Assembly (NCBI GenBank): GCA_002751075.1
Contig: NAOQ01000298.1
Coordinates: 14,532 to 78,531, forward strand
From: Ichthyophonus hoferi
Lineage: Eukaryota; Opisthokonta; Ichthyosporea; Ichthyophonida; Ichthyophonidae
Length of the DNA: 64,000 nt
Reading direction: 5' to 3'
Shown: positions 10,901 to 22,805 of the stretch, in pieces
Position numbering within the stretch: the first letter of the stretch is position 1
Layout of the letters: every line of letters starts with the position of its first letter
Notes under the pieces: generated by a model
Database searches by the model: none
Told to the model about the DNA's origin: nothing
What the model saw: only the letters and a program-made list of their open reading frames with translations
Translations under genes and position numbers: made by a program

Positions 10901-13900
10901 GTATTAATCTAACGTGTTCATTCGACCGACCCTCTTCAGAAACATTACCCAATCGACTTCCTTCTCCTGTTCCGGGAACATTGCACTGCCCCTACAGGTA
11001 AGAACTATTCATATTAACATTTAATAATCTTGTCATATTTTTTTAGTTAAAAGATGTATCCAATAACAGCTTACTTCAACCTCTGGATATAAAAGTATAT
11101 ATTATATTTTATGTATCAATATAAATGAATTCACTGGGACAGTGTGGCATTATGTATGTGCGCGTACGTGTAGGTGATTATACTGTATTATATTATAGCA
11201 CACTGCTCTAATTTATTAATCTAGTGTGAGTCTGCCGACTATATATATATATATATATATAGCCTAGATCAATTAAAACACCATATTTATTATTATTTTA
11301 CCTTACTCCTATTAACCGTACGTTATATCATATCTTATATCATATCTTCTACTATACCGTGTTCTATACCTCCCTAACATACCTTAATCGTCTCTTACCA
11401 ACCTGGCCTACCTCGCACCTACAGATGCTGATATTCCCTCCGACATTACTGGAGGTGGCAGACCACAGCAAAGTGGTAACCGCAATGGCCCCCAAGGCTC
11501 AAGGGGTGCCAGGATGAACTCTAGAACTGGTAGTCAAGATTCACGTTATGATGGGGTCAGTATATCTATATGTATGTTTTATAGTATATAATGTGCGTGT
11601 ATATGTTGGTGTGTTAGGGTATATTCATTAGTATATAGTATAGGATAAGACTTCATTACTCTTTGACGAGATTCGTTTTCATTGGCAAGGGTGCCCCCAA
11701 ATAATTTTTAAAGCTACGTGTATGCATATATACTTTTAATTTCATGCATCCATCATTAAAATTATTCAAAGCTTACTTACCAATCCGCATATGTTTTTCA
11801 CAGCGTAACCAAGGTTACAACCAGGGTAACTACCAATCAAGTAGTAGAGGTAATATACAAAGACAACAATCTAGTGGTCGTGGTGGCAACATGCGACAGG
11901 GTAGCCGAGGTAAGAGAGGGAGTGGGTGGTCGTTATGTTCTCATCCATGTTGTGCTAAATGAATAGGATGGGTGGTATGATAGTTGGCTAGGGTTTCTAA
12001 GTTTTTATGATATCTTAATATTTTGTTTTATTTTTATTGACTGTAGTTCATTGGTTTACAGGTGGACGCGAGAGCAGCCGTGATGGTCGCCGCAATCAGT
12101 ATGTTCAGCCTACTAACCTGATTGATGACGTAAGATAGGCCTTCTTCCCACCCCTTATAGATTTCAGTTAGTTAAGCTATCTTATTGTTCATTGGATAGG
12201 TGCTCTGAGACTAACGTGGGCACTAACTTGTTTGATTACATCCTAATGACGTGTACTCAAGTCTCCCAACTAATTCCTCTCCTCCCTCCCAGAACTTTGA
12301 ACCCCTTGCCCCACAATCCGACAGTGCATGGAAGCCTAGAGTGATTGACCCTAATGATCTCGTGGATGAGCAGAAGAAACAGCAGGTAGAAGATGAGACA
12401 TTATTACGTAAGATGAAGGCCTTGCTGAACAAGCTGACCCTCGATAAGTTTGAGAAACTGTGTGGCCAGATCATGCAGTTAGACATTAACACCCCTGCAC
12501 GTATGGAGGGTTGTATTGTCCTTGTGTTTGACAAGGTCGGTTTATGTTTTATGCATGCTCCCTGGTTGTTGGTTAAAATCTTTAAAAAATATTAGTATGC
12601 TTTGTATTTATATATGGAGGGCTGTATTGTCTTTGTGTTGGACAAGACAAGATTTTGTTGATTAAAATACATTGGAATATGATAGGATAGCACATAATAG
12701 GCTAGAAGGTAATAGAAACGAATTTATAATGGGCGCACATTATAATGTATTAGATGCTAACTGTGCTCCTTAAACCTATATCTAGGCCCTAGACGAACCC
12801 GGTTTCTCCTCCATGTACGCGGATCTCTGTAAACGTCTAAGCACACTAGAAGTACAAAACCCAGGCGCGGGAGAAGATAATGATGGAGATAGTAAGAGAA
12901 AGAAAGATTTAGTGTTTAGAAGACTACTATTGAATAAATGTCAGGTAGGTTGACTTGGGTTGTATGGTGTAGTGCTATGTTATGCCGTATTGTATTGTAT
13001 AATAGTTATTATTCTGGTTATATTTAGGTTTGCCAAGATATACGAGTAAAGGTAGACAGGATGTGAAATAGCGATATTTTAAGTAGGTGGGTATGGTGTA
13101 TTAATTATAATGTAATGCATTACAGTTTGTTATTGTTGTTGTTGTTTTTGCTGTTGTTTGTATGTCTTATGTCATCCTACTATATCATATATCAGATTTT
13201 ACCTTATCCTCCTTCTCCTATAACATTATACCTATACTCTAAAACGTCTTCACTCACTCCCATCTAATTATATCCACAGGTTGAATTCGAGAAAGAGCGT
13301 GATATTCCACCAAGAGTAGAAGGTGTAGCCGCAGAAGATGAAGATATTAAGATAGTCAGGGCTAGATTGCGTATGTTTGGTAATATTAGATTTATAGGCG
13401 AGTTGTTTAAGCGCGAAATGTTGACGGAGAAAATCATGCACACCTGTATTAACCAGCTGTTGTCTATCCATGGCGATAGCAAGGTCCCTTCCGAGGAATC
13501 ATTGGAGTGTGTGTGTAAGGTATGTATGTATGTATGCATGCATGCATGTACGTGTATGTGTAAGGTAGGGTGTACAAGGATAGTTTACTATAATCTACTA
13601 GTTTATAAGGTAGAGCAATATAAGTTTAATATAGTTATAAAATTTAACGAATCATTTCTGTTGGGTTATAGTTGTTGAATACTGTAGGTAAGAAACTCGA
13701 CCGCAAGGAGGCATATGCCCACATGAATGCCTATTTCGTACGATTGGCCGAAATTGCCAAACAAACTGGTACGTGGGTGTCTGATTGTTTGATGATTTGA
13801 TGGTTGCTCGGGTTGACTAGCTTATCAAACATACTATTATATATTATACTATACTATTCTACATTACTCAATCCAGTCTTTCCTACAATGAAACAATGAT

Positions 13901-16900
13901 CTAACATCTCTTTCCCATCCCTTATCCTATTTCAACTCTCCTGAACCCTGTTGGACAAATATCACATCACAACATTACCTTGGACTTTATCCTTTTATAG
14001 AAGGTAAAATTCTCGAGTACCGATTAAATACATTTAATCTACGTGTGACGAGACAAATAGATTGAGTATTGTATTTTAATGGTTATGCGCGACGTGCGTT
14101 AAAATTTAAAACATGGTATTTATTGGCATATATAGTCAACATTGTCGACTATCTACATATTACGATTCAGTTTAGATAATTGGCCTGACTCGAATAACCC
14201 TAGTTTGAATTAACAATTATGTTGGGTTTTATTGATACTTCTCATGTGCTATAGCTGTCTGCATTATTGTTGCGTAGTGGTTGCTATACTGAGACATGCA
14301 TGCTATATGTATATAGCACATGGTTGTAATAACAATGTTTAATTGAGTATTATTTTCTCGGGTACTCCTAGTAACCATTAGCAATCTCTATTCTATTCCA
14401 ATAATAATAATAATAACTGTGGAAAAAATTAAATCTAAGATGGTTTCTCTTTCTACAGTTCTCTCGTCTCGTGTTAAGTTCTTATTGGAGGAAGTCATTG
14501 AGCTTCGCCAAATGAAGTAAGTCTATATCCCATCATTGGCAATGTTTTGCTATACCTCACGCAATCTTTATTAATATATTATACTCTACTATTTTTCTAG
14601 TATAAAAGTACTAGTAACTTAACATCTTAACATCTTCAAGCAATACTATGATTAACCAATTGAAAATATTTTTAATTTAACTCTCCAATTACAGGTGGAT
14701 ACCCCGTCGTGCTGATAATACACCTAAGACTATAGAGGAGGTCCATAGACAGGCTGCCATTGACGTAAGTTTTAATTTTATTACGTGATTTGTGTTGGTT
14801 GTTTGCTATATCTTCTTTTTCCTTTCTATTCTATATATACTGTTATTTATATTTTGATGGCGTGATGTGGTATTGAATTAGACTAGCATATATGCTTGTG
14901 TAACCTGTCTTTCTTGCATGTTTTCTGTTTTCCCCTATGTTTATATTTGTACTTACCATTCTCCTCACCCTCTCTGTCCCATACAGGCCCAAAAAGCCGC
15001 GTCACAGACCTCAGTACATCAGCAGTACATGGGTGGGCATGGTAACTTCAACCGTAATAACAGCCAGGGTAGTAGAGGTCAATACGGAGGATACGGTAGA
15101 AAGTAAGTATTCTACCACTGTACTAGCTAGCTGCCTATTGCTGTTCACCGTTCAATGCCTTATTAACTTCCCTTTTATATATTATCTCTTGCATTTTATT
15201 GCCACCTAATTGCTTACTACTGTTTTATATTTGGAAACCTTGTTGTTTAAAACAAGCCCTGACCGATCACGATTATTTAATTTGAATACTTGCGCAATCT
15301 CCAGGTGGTTTTTAACCTACTAATTTTAAATGACTGAGACTTTACTTTACATGCAGGTGGTGTTAGTTGTAGACTAATAACGACTAATTATTAATGATAT
15401 AATGACTTTCTCACATGCTAATTAATAATCAGCCCCCAGTAACTCTAATACCGGTAGCTTTTTTTAGCAAGCCAATAATCATTGATAATTAGCACCAATT
15501 AACACCTACCCTTATCCATAGTAACTCCAATCAACAACAAACACCAGACGGGTGGGCCACCGTAGGAGGTAGCAACAAAAACACACGCGCGGCCTCGGGC
15601 GAACTTGCAAATCTTAGAAACATGCGATCAATCTCCAGTGATAACAGACAAGGACAGGAGGGCAACAACCAACCCTCTCTGGGCCCTGGTGGACCCGGCA
15701 TGTGGTCTGCACATGCGGTATGTATATGTATAAGTGGGAGAGGGTTTTGTTGAGTTTATACATGAGTATATGTGTCTATCTATTTATACAGGTATATTTG
15801 TATTCATGCACATGCAGACTATCTTACATACCTCGTCAACCCTCCACTAATTAACTTCTTTCTATTTATAAACCACCAATAACAGACCGCCGCTACCTCG
15901 AACAAGCCCAGTTCGTTCAATCGTGTGTCGTCTGGTGGTAGTGCCCCAGCACCATTTAAAGTCCGTAATTCATTCGCAATGCTCCACCAGGAGGAGGAGG
16001 AGGGCCATGATCACCATAATAGGAATAGAGATTTTAGAGAAGGTAGGCTGTGTGGTGGTAGATAGATATAGGAATATTAGCAGGCTGCGTAGAGGGCATG
16101 TATGGTATTATGTTATAGTATATTATAAATTCATTCTCATCCACGCATTCATCTCCTTTATATTACAGGTAACCAACCATCTGCCCCCGAGCAACCGAGA
16201 AAGATGTTTGCCTTCAAGCCCCAGGCACCATCGCGTGCTGCCCCCACAGCCAATAAGAAGTTTGAAGAAAATGCCAATGCTGCCTCTGCCGCTAAGGTTG
16301 AGGTAGACGCCGTACCAGAGACTGAGGCAGGACTTAGTAAGGAGGCAGCTGAGAAGAAGATGAAGTTGATGGTCGATGAATATAGTAGTGCAAAGGACTT
16401 GAAAGAGGTATGTGTATATATGTGTATGCCTATACCGTACTTTGGGTCAATGAAACTACTTATTTATGTTTACAAGGGAAAAAATAAGAACAAATTGTAT
16501 ATGCAACATTGTTATAAAGAATATTCTAATACTCAATAGAGGCAAGGAAGGGTAACTGACAATTTAATTATTCCATCCAACCAACCAAAAAAAAAACATG
16601 TACACCCTAAACATTTAACATAGTAGAATATATCTGTGTGTATCTATATATATATATATATATAAAAATATATAATCAAACAAGATGAATCATACCACTT
16701 GCACTTACAACTTCAACAATAAAATCAAAGGCAACGAACCAAGCATCTTAGTTAGCCAATTAATTTATTATTAATTAATTTACCCCCATTTCATTACAGG
16801 CCGATCGCGATTATGAGCTTATCGCAGCCTCTGCACACCACGTGCACGTTGTAAGCAAATTGATTGGGGACTACATTGATAATAAGAAGATGCGCCCATT

Positions 16901-17939
16901 TGCTTCGGCTTTGTTTAATCACTTTGTTGAGGCAAACCTATTGCCATTTGAGGAAATGTGTTCGGCGTAAGTTGTTACTATAGTCACGTTGGGTTTGATT
17001 GCTTGGGTTGGTGTGTGTTGTGCTATCATATATTACTTAATTGTATTGTACTCTACATTATTTCTAACCCATAAATCTAATCATACTGCAATCTCTCCTT
17101 ATAGGATGAATATGCTGCTAGAGGGTATGGATGACATAGAGGTAGATGTCCCTAAAGTCTACGAATACCTTGTCGAGTTTAATGGTCCTTCTCTCGTTGC
17201 TAACAAGTATCAATTGGCCGATCTAGTCGCTAAGGTATGCTACGTGTACATTAGTAAACACTTAAAATTTATTTTAATTTTTAGCTGTTCAATACTATTT
17301 CTCTACTTTTTACTTTCACCTATTTAGTGTTATATATATAAATATATATATATGATTCTATAACAGTATAATGACGTACCCCTCCCCTCCCTCTTGTCCT
17401 CTGTAGCTTACCCATCTATATACGCTACGTATGATTCCTAGTGAAGGTGCCGCCAAATTTATGACTGCCACTCTACAACATCTTGCTGCTAAAAAGGTAT
17501 GTATGTGTATGTGCCTACTTATATTATGCTATATTGCATATATTATATACACTATTGTTCCAATCTACCTATACATATGGATAATCAATAATTTTTTGAG
17601 CTCTGCCTACTTTACCTTACTGCACTACGCTATTACTATATAAGGCTATCCATTCCAATCCACACGTCACAATGACCTCATCTCTGTGTACAGGGTACTG
17701 AAGAGACCCTAGCGCTATGGAAGGCAAGTGGATTGAAGTTCAAGCAGTTCATGGAAGACGGAATGGACTCAGACAATGATACAGAGGAATTCCTTAAGCG
17801 TAAGGTATGGTATAGTGTTATAGTATGTTATGGTATAGTATATTGCAGTATGGTGTGGATTTTCTTCCTATTATCTGATTGTTCCTAACCACATTCATTT
17901 TATATTCCACTTCCACAGAAACTGGATTTCTTGCTTTAA
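7921..17939 (+). CDS. eIF4G: Eukaryotic translation initiation factor 4G (eIF4G)
   Basis: Scaffold of the cap-binding complex eIF4F. It binds eIF4E, eIF4A and RNA to recruit ribosomes in the cytosol. Exons in phase: 7921-7935, 8303-8398, 8618-8698, 8970-9044 (or to 9035), 9411-9470, 9809-10486, 10940-10997, 11425-11555, 11804-11909, 12062-12129, 12293-12535, 12786-12944, 13280-13519, 13672-13768, 14459-14516, 14695-14764, 14987-15102, 15522-15717, 15886-16042, 16169-16407, 16800-16966, 17105-17234, 17407-17496, 17694-17804, 17919-17939; about 1,150 residues. Order: Q/Y/T-rich N-terminus; Glu/Lys helix; [12 protein letters not shown] followed by the eIF4E site YPIDFLL (about residue 338); RGG/N/Q-rich linker; MIF4G (about 490-745; [51 protein letters not shown]); G/N/S-rich linker; MA3 (from about 964); C-terminus KKLDFLL. 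The first, five-residue exon is the weakest part. Family identity is very secure; length is within the usual eIF4G range. Confidence 0.95.
9868..10320 (+). repeat. Purine-only coding tract encoding a Glu/Lys helix
   Basis: About 450 nt of the eIF4G exon 9809-10486 is almost purely A and G on the coding strand. Within it 24-bp units encode EKEEKERL several times in a row (about 10,040-10,165), showing expansion by slippage or unequal exchange. The protein product would be a long charged helix (single alpha-helix or coiled coil) just before the eIF4E-binding motif. The Ser-rich frame on the opposite strand is a shadow. Confidence 0.85.
10946..10966 (+). other. eIF4G: eIF4E-binding motif of eIF4G
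   Basis: The codons give YPIDFLL, an exact match to the canonical YxxxxL-Phi motif that docks on the dorsal face of eIF4E. It opens a short exon (10,940-10,997) and follows WSPVNTTGK, a context that resembles the segment before the same motif in animal eIF4G. Confidence 0.9.
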
Positions 17940-18224
17940 AAATCGCCCAAGTTTGAGCAGTCAACCATGTCGCGAGGATAGAATTTCCGTCAACAGGCTA
18001 TTGAGAATAGATTTTTTACTATTCCCATGAAAACTTGTTTATTATACAACAACTGTACATAATTTAATATACCTACATCATATATATGGGTACGATAATG
18101 CCAATTGCTATTTTAATTAGTATTTTATAGTTATAAAAGGACGTGATTGGGTTAATATAATTAATTGCCCTCCACCCATTGGCTTGGGATAATTTAAGCT
18201 GGCCTTAGACTGTTTTGTTTTTGA

Positions 18225-18230
18225 AATAAA
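18225..18230 (+). terminator. Likely polyadenylation signal of eIF4G
   Basis: AATAAA lies 286 nt after the eIF4G stop at 17,939, with no further coding exon between. It is the first canonical signal downstream. AATAAA is expected by chance in DNA this AT-rich, so the assignment is provisional. Confidence 0.4.
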
Positions 18231-19397
18231 ATTATTTCCTTTATATATGTGTATATACGTATGTATAGTATTATGTAATATTATTTATGATGCTGTATAT
18301 ATATCGAACACATACATGCGCCATTACGATTGCGGTTGATATATTAATGTAATTAATCGTCAATGGAATGTGCGATTACCTTGCCAAATAATAAGTAATG
18401 AGAGGAATGGCTTTTATAATAAATACATAATTGAAAATTTTACTTGGTTATTATAATATATGTAGAATGTATAGTATAGGAGTTTCTACTAATAGAGGAT
18501 ATTATATGTTATTATATAATCCGTATAGCGTAATAAAAGCAAATCCAATAGTTAACGTAATCTACATGCAAGACACCGGGGTATCCAGCTTGCCGCTCGT
18601 GGCTGGCGTACTCCAACAGATATGCAGCGAACAATGCCTTACCAGGGGCAACCTTGTATTTTTTGTTAGAAAAATAGACAATAATATACCTAATAACAAC
18701 AAACAACAAACCAGCAGCAGCAGGTAAATAATTAAAATAAAAAGATGGCGCCAATCTTTCGTATTCATTTCGCGGTTACTGACACGGATATTTTGGAACC
18801 TCGCAACATTTCTAATTGTTGTTCTCATTTCGATCTCTGTAAATAACATGAAAATTGTTGGCTGGAAGAAGCTATAGAAGAGATCCCGTATGCTGTCATT
18901 ATACTGCTTGCTAGAAATGGGGACCAATATTAGTACGTGCTGTATTTATCTCCTATTTATCTTGTTAGATGGTCACTAAAATAGTATTTTGTTATTGTGG
19001 TGAGTGTAAACGGAAATTTTTTTAAAGATGTATATATACCATTGCTGCAAATAGATGAGTAGAAAACTGTCAAGTTGCAATATATATATGTGTATATAGA
19101 TATTTAATTAAAAGGACGTGTATGAATACCCGTATAAATTGGAAAAGAATCAATGGGATAGAAATTTTTTAATGGACAACCGTATTTAACACTATGTACA
19201 TTGAGTTAACACTTAAAAATTGGGTTTCTGTTTTGTTTTAGTGTATCTATCTTGTCTCATTTCAAAATAATAATAAATTTTTTGGTAGGATGATACAAGT
19301 TATGCACAAATATATATTAATTATGTATTAATTATATCTAATTATATCATCGCGTGCTATATCAAGAGACCTATTCCATACCTCTCTTTCTTCTAAG

Positions 19398-20546
19398 TGA
19401 ACTTGAAACTTGAGGAAAAAAGGAAGAACAAGATCATATAAGGAGACAAGCTATCCTATCTCATGATGTGTAGGTAAGTAAAACAACTTATATTGTGCTG
19501 TCGATTGACGCCTGTATAGTAATTATTACTATTATTTTGTAGTTACTATTCATACATGCTTACACACATATGCATATACCTCTCATCACCATCATTTATC
19601 TACCCACTCATTTGACAGTTTTAATTTCAGTTTAAAAACTAATCACCTTTTCTCTTTTCTCATTGGCAGATTCTTCAGTAGACCTTTCTTCACACACCCT
19701 GAAATTTTAAAATATGATTACTATTGGCGTTTAGACTCTTCAGACGCAGTTTTTCTGCCATTGAGAATACGACTCGTTCGTTTATATGGAAGAGTACAGC
19801 CTGGTCTATGGATTTACTATCACTATGCACGAGTATTATAATACAATTTCCACTCTTTGGAAAACAACCCGGACGTATTTATCTATGTTACTCCCTATGA
19901 TTAATTGATATATTGTAATATATTGTATTGAACTGCAATACATAACATGTAGCGGTGTATGTATTGTATATCTAAAATCATATATATTGTTCCTTAATTC
20001 ATAGCAACATAGCCATGATATATATATATATGAAGTTATATTGGAAGGCATAAGATAAACTGGATAGTTAATGCATCATACATACATAATGACTTCCTTG
20101 TCTGTTTCTTACCCTGCTGTCCTATTTTTCCTTGGCTATATGGAGAAGGTTGGGCCCGAGGTTGGGCCAGGCTCGTGCATGAATTACTTTACCGACGACA
20201 ATGGTGGAGATTATAATGGTCATCATTTCTGGTAAGTGGTGACTTGCATAGTGCTGAATATGAGGTAGTGTATATAATATGTAATACAATGCAATATATG
20301 AAAATATACTATTGAAAATAAAATTTCTTTCCTGTATCAAACATACTATCTAAGTATGTCTCACATTATCTTTCATCTGTCTACCCTGACAGGCTAAAGT
20401 TTGAGATAAGTAGGATTAAGTTCTTTGACAGCAAAACCTATCAAGATTATCTTAAATATTTGGACCGTACTGGTGGCTTCTTTGATAGATGGGGAGATGC
20501 ATCTGTGCATTCTTTAGCTCTTGGCTTGTTTGTTGAAAAGAAACGG
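19398..20546 (+). pseudogene. Decayed family-15 alpha-1,2-mannosyltransferase (KRE2/MNT1/KTR-like)
   Basis: In fungi these Golgi enzymes add alpha-1,2-mannose to N- and O-glycans. Four exon-like blocks follow the family order. 19,398-19,473: EEKRKNKII, stop, GDKLSYLMMCR (family: KKIIYGDSISYRHMCR). 19,670-19,874: RFFSRPFFTHPEILKYDYYW, RLD, then after a one-base frame change near 19,756 and an in-frame TGA, EYDSFVYMEEYSLVYGFTIT and EYYNTISTLWKT. About 20,146-20,231: the DDNG motif in MNYFTDDNGGDYNGHHF. 20,393-20,546: RIKFFDSKTYQDYLKYLDRT, GGFFDRWGDASVHSLALGL. Splice sites between blocks are still good. A TAA replaces the conserved Tyr of IYGD. The N-terminal half is not found; a possible membrane-anchor exon (IFWNLATFLIVVLISIS) lies at 18,742-18,837 but lacks an in-frame ATG. 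Two stops plus a frameshift argue for a pseudogene, though assembly error cannot be excluded. Confidence 0.8.
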
Positions 20547-21589
20547 GTAGGTTTTTGGTTGCTTTGTAGAGAGTTTCTATGTTAGAGAGTATATATATAG
20601 AAATATATATGAAGTGTTTTTAAATAGAAACTAATGCAATGAAAATGCTTTTCTAAATGACTTTCAGCCATAGTTCAAGGACTATGTTTTGTTAGCAAAA
20701 TTCCATTTTTTGGTGATCAGAGGGTAGCTCTTAGACATTTTTATTAATTGGCTAGGTTTATTTCTTTAATGATATTGGTTAGAGCCATCAAGGGGTTAAG
20801 CATTACCCCCGATCAGCCAGAAATGGTCAGGAGATGCTCATGTACCACTGAAACTTATATTATAAACCATATTCATATTGGTACGACACTATATTATACT
20901 ATATTACATTACTATTATCTCTGTAATATGAATATCTTTATACGCTTCCTACAATACAATACTATACTATACTCTATTACATTATACTACACTATACTAT
21001 AGTAAATACATCTATACTATAAGATACTTTACTATGCCATATTATATTACCAGTTACCTCACCTACCACCTACCTCATCTAACCGTAACATGCCCTTACT
21101 CTAAAGGTATATCAACCACTTCTGAGTTCCTTAACCAAGGGCTAAACAAAATATAAGGTAACCAAGCTGATTTAAAAGACACCATGACACGGCTCTACCA
21201 AATTCTTCTACAACCTACCCCCTGTAGTTTTATTCGAGTAAGATACCTGTATTTATATATGTGCTTGGTTTATTGTGTTTTATTATTATGATTAAACATA
21301 TCGTTCTGCTTATGAGACTCCAGTTTTGTATTATTACTATATTATATTTTATCCCTTAGATCAATATATACTTAGGTATCTTTGCTTCTAACCTGGAATT
21401 TTTTTGGTTGGTTATTTGAAAGATGTTAATGTAAATATTTGTATACAAACATTATTGTTCTTTACTATGGAAAGATTATAGTAAGAATACATAAAATATA
21501 GGCGATTACCCTTCCTTGATTTTTGGTATGTATTTTTTATATCTCATTATAAATTATCTATTCATGAAATTATCATTAACTAGTCCATT

Positions 21590-22138
21590 TTTTTTATTCA
21601 ATATAACAAATTCACCTTGACCGGAGTTCTGCATTATGGTATTATGAACTTTAAATAGACAAGGTGATGTATGCTTTGATGGAAATATTTCAGCTTATCG
21701 AAATGAAAGTCCATCCCAATGGTTTCATGTTATCATTTCACGTGCCACGGGTACCAAAATTAGTGCTTAGAAATAGAAATTTTCTTTGAATAATATTAAC
21801 TTGATTCTTTCAATTTTTAATGATATGAACTTGTCCTTTACGGTCGCGGGGCCTGTGACATTGGCTGGTTCAATTTTCATTGATCATCTTAGATTGCCAA
21901 TATAGCATCAATAGATTATACTAACTATTTTTCCAGACTAATAAATCTATGATATGTGGTTTAGATTTTATTTTTATTTTCTAAAGATGTGTCTAAAATA
22001 ATTTTTACTGACGACTTCTTCTCTTATCAAGAATGTGAGTATCTCGACAGGGAATTCCAAAAGTATCTTTGTGAGGAGGAACATTACCGCTTAGAGCTCT
22101 TTTCCTGCAGTAATCATTTTGTTTCATTTTAATCCTCC
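21590..22138 (+). other. Unassigned coding-like fragments
   Basis: Three stop-free stretches with balanced composition occur between AT-rich spacers. 21,660-21,770 reads QGDVCFDGNISAYRNESP or, in another frame after a CAG acceptor, IEMKVHPNGFMLSFHVPR. 21,832-21,905 reads NLSFTVAGPVTLAGSIFIDH. 21,984-22,138, after a pyrimidine-rich CTAAAG acceptor, reads TDDFFSYQECEYLDREFQKY, LCEEEHYRLELF and ends in TAA. They may be exons of a small or decaying gene that follows the mannosyltransferase relic, but phases do not join cleanly and I recognise no family. The last fragment runs into the left arm of foldback element F2. Confidence 0.25.
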
Positions 22139-22805
22139 ACATAAACTAAAAATAAATATGATAATATAAAAAATGAGTACACATTACCTCTAATAGGATT
22201 ATTAAAAAAATGGCTAGATGCTACTGTAACTATTTGCATCAATTTATGACTATCCGGCATAATATCGACCGATGACAAGGACAACAAACATACCAATATA
22301 TATCTACGCCTACCCCCATGTCATATCGACACAATAATTAGGTTCAAATCAACCAAGACTTGATAAAATAATCGTGAACCAGTGCATATCTATAAGTCGA
22401 GGCTACCTCAGCAAGTCTTCCCATTTAAAAATACTGCGTAATCTTAAGACTGATTGAGAAGGAAAGACAGCGCAATACTTTTAAGTATGAAGACTTGATG
22501 AGGTAGCCTCGACTTATAGATATGCACTGGTACACGCTTCTTTTATCAAGTCTTGGCTGATTTGAACCTAATTATTGTGTCGATATGACATGGGGGTAGG
22601 CGTAGATATATATTTAATATGTTTGTTGTTCTTGTCAACGCCAAATATTGTGCCGGATCGTCCTAAGGTTATGCAAATGGTAACGATACCATCTAGTCAT
22701 TTTTTAATAATCCCAAGAGCGACAGAGTATTTTTTATCATCAATTTTTCGGTTTTTATAGAGGATTAAAATGAAACAAAATGATTAATGCAATAAAAGAG
22801 TTAAG
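22092..22805. mobile_element. Foldback element F2 with 0.33 kb arms
   Basis: The stretch is almost a complete imperfect palindrome. Left arm 22,092-22,438 pairs with right arm 22,471-22,805 around a loop of about 30 bp. Matching landmarks are TAATCATTTTGTTTCATTTT at 22,111 and its complement ending at 22,790; CTACGCCTACCCCCATGTCA at 22,307 and TGACATGGGGGTAGGCGTAG at 22,586; CTATAAGTCGAGGCTACCTC at 22,390 and GAGGTAGCCTCGACTTATAG at 22,500. Identity is highest near the centre and falls outward. No transposase is encoded. It is a MITE or foldback element, or a locally formed inverted duplication. Confidence 0.8.

Noticed and set aside
18592-18662. tRNA-like stem with GGTTGCC / GGCAAGC ends on the minus strand
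   Set aside because: Six of seven acceptor pairs form, but there is no TTC-type T loop, no anticodon arm and the length is wrong.
18512-18927. Two overlapping minus-strand frames, one with VAPGKALFAAYLLEY, vaguely like the start of phosphomevalonate kinase
   Set aside because: Resemblance covers about a dozen residues and stops; no ATG in that frame, no following exons, and the plus strand offers a better explanation as part of the decayed mannosyltransferase 5' region.
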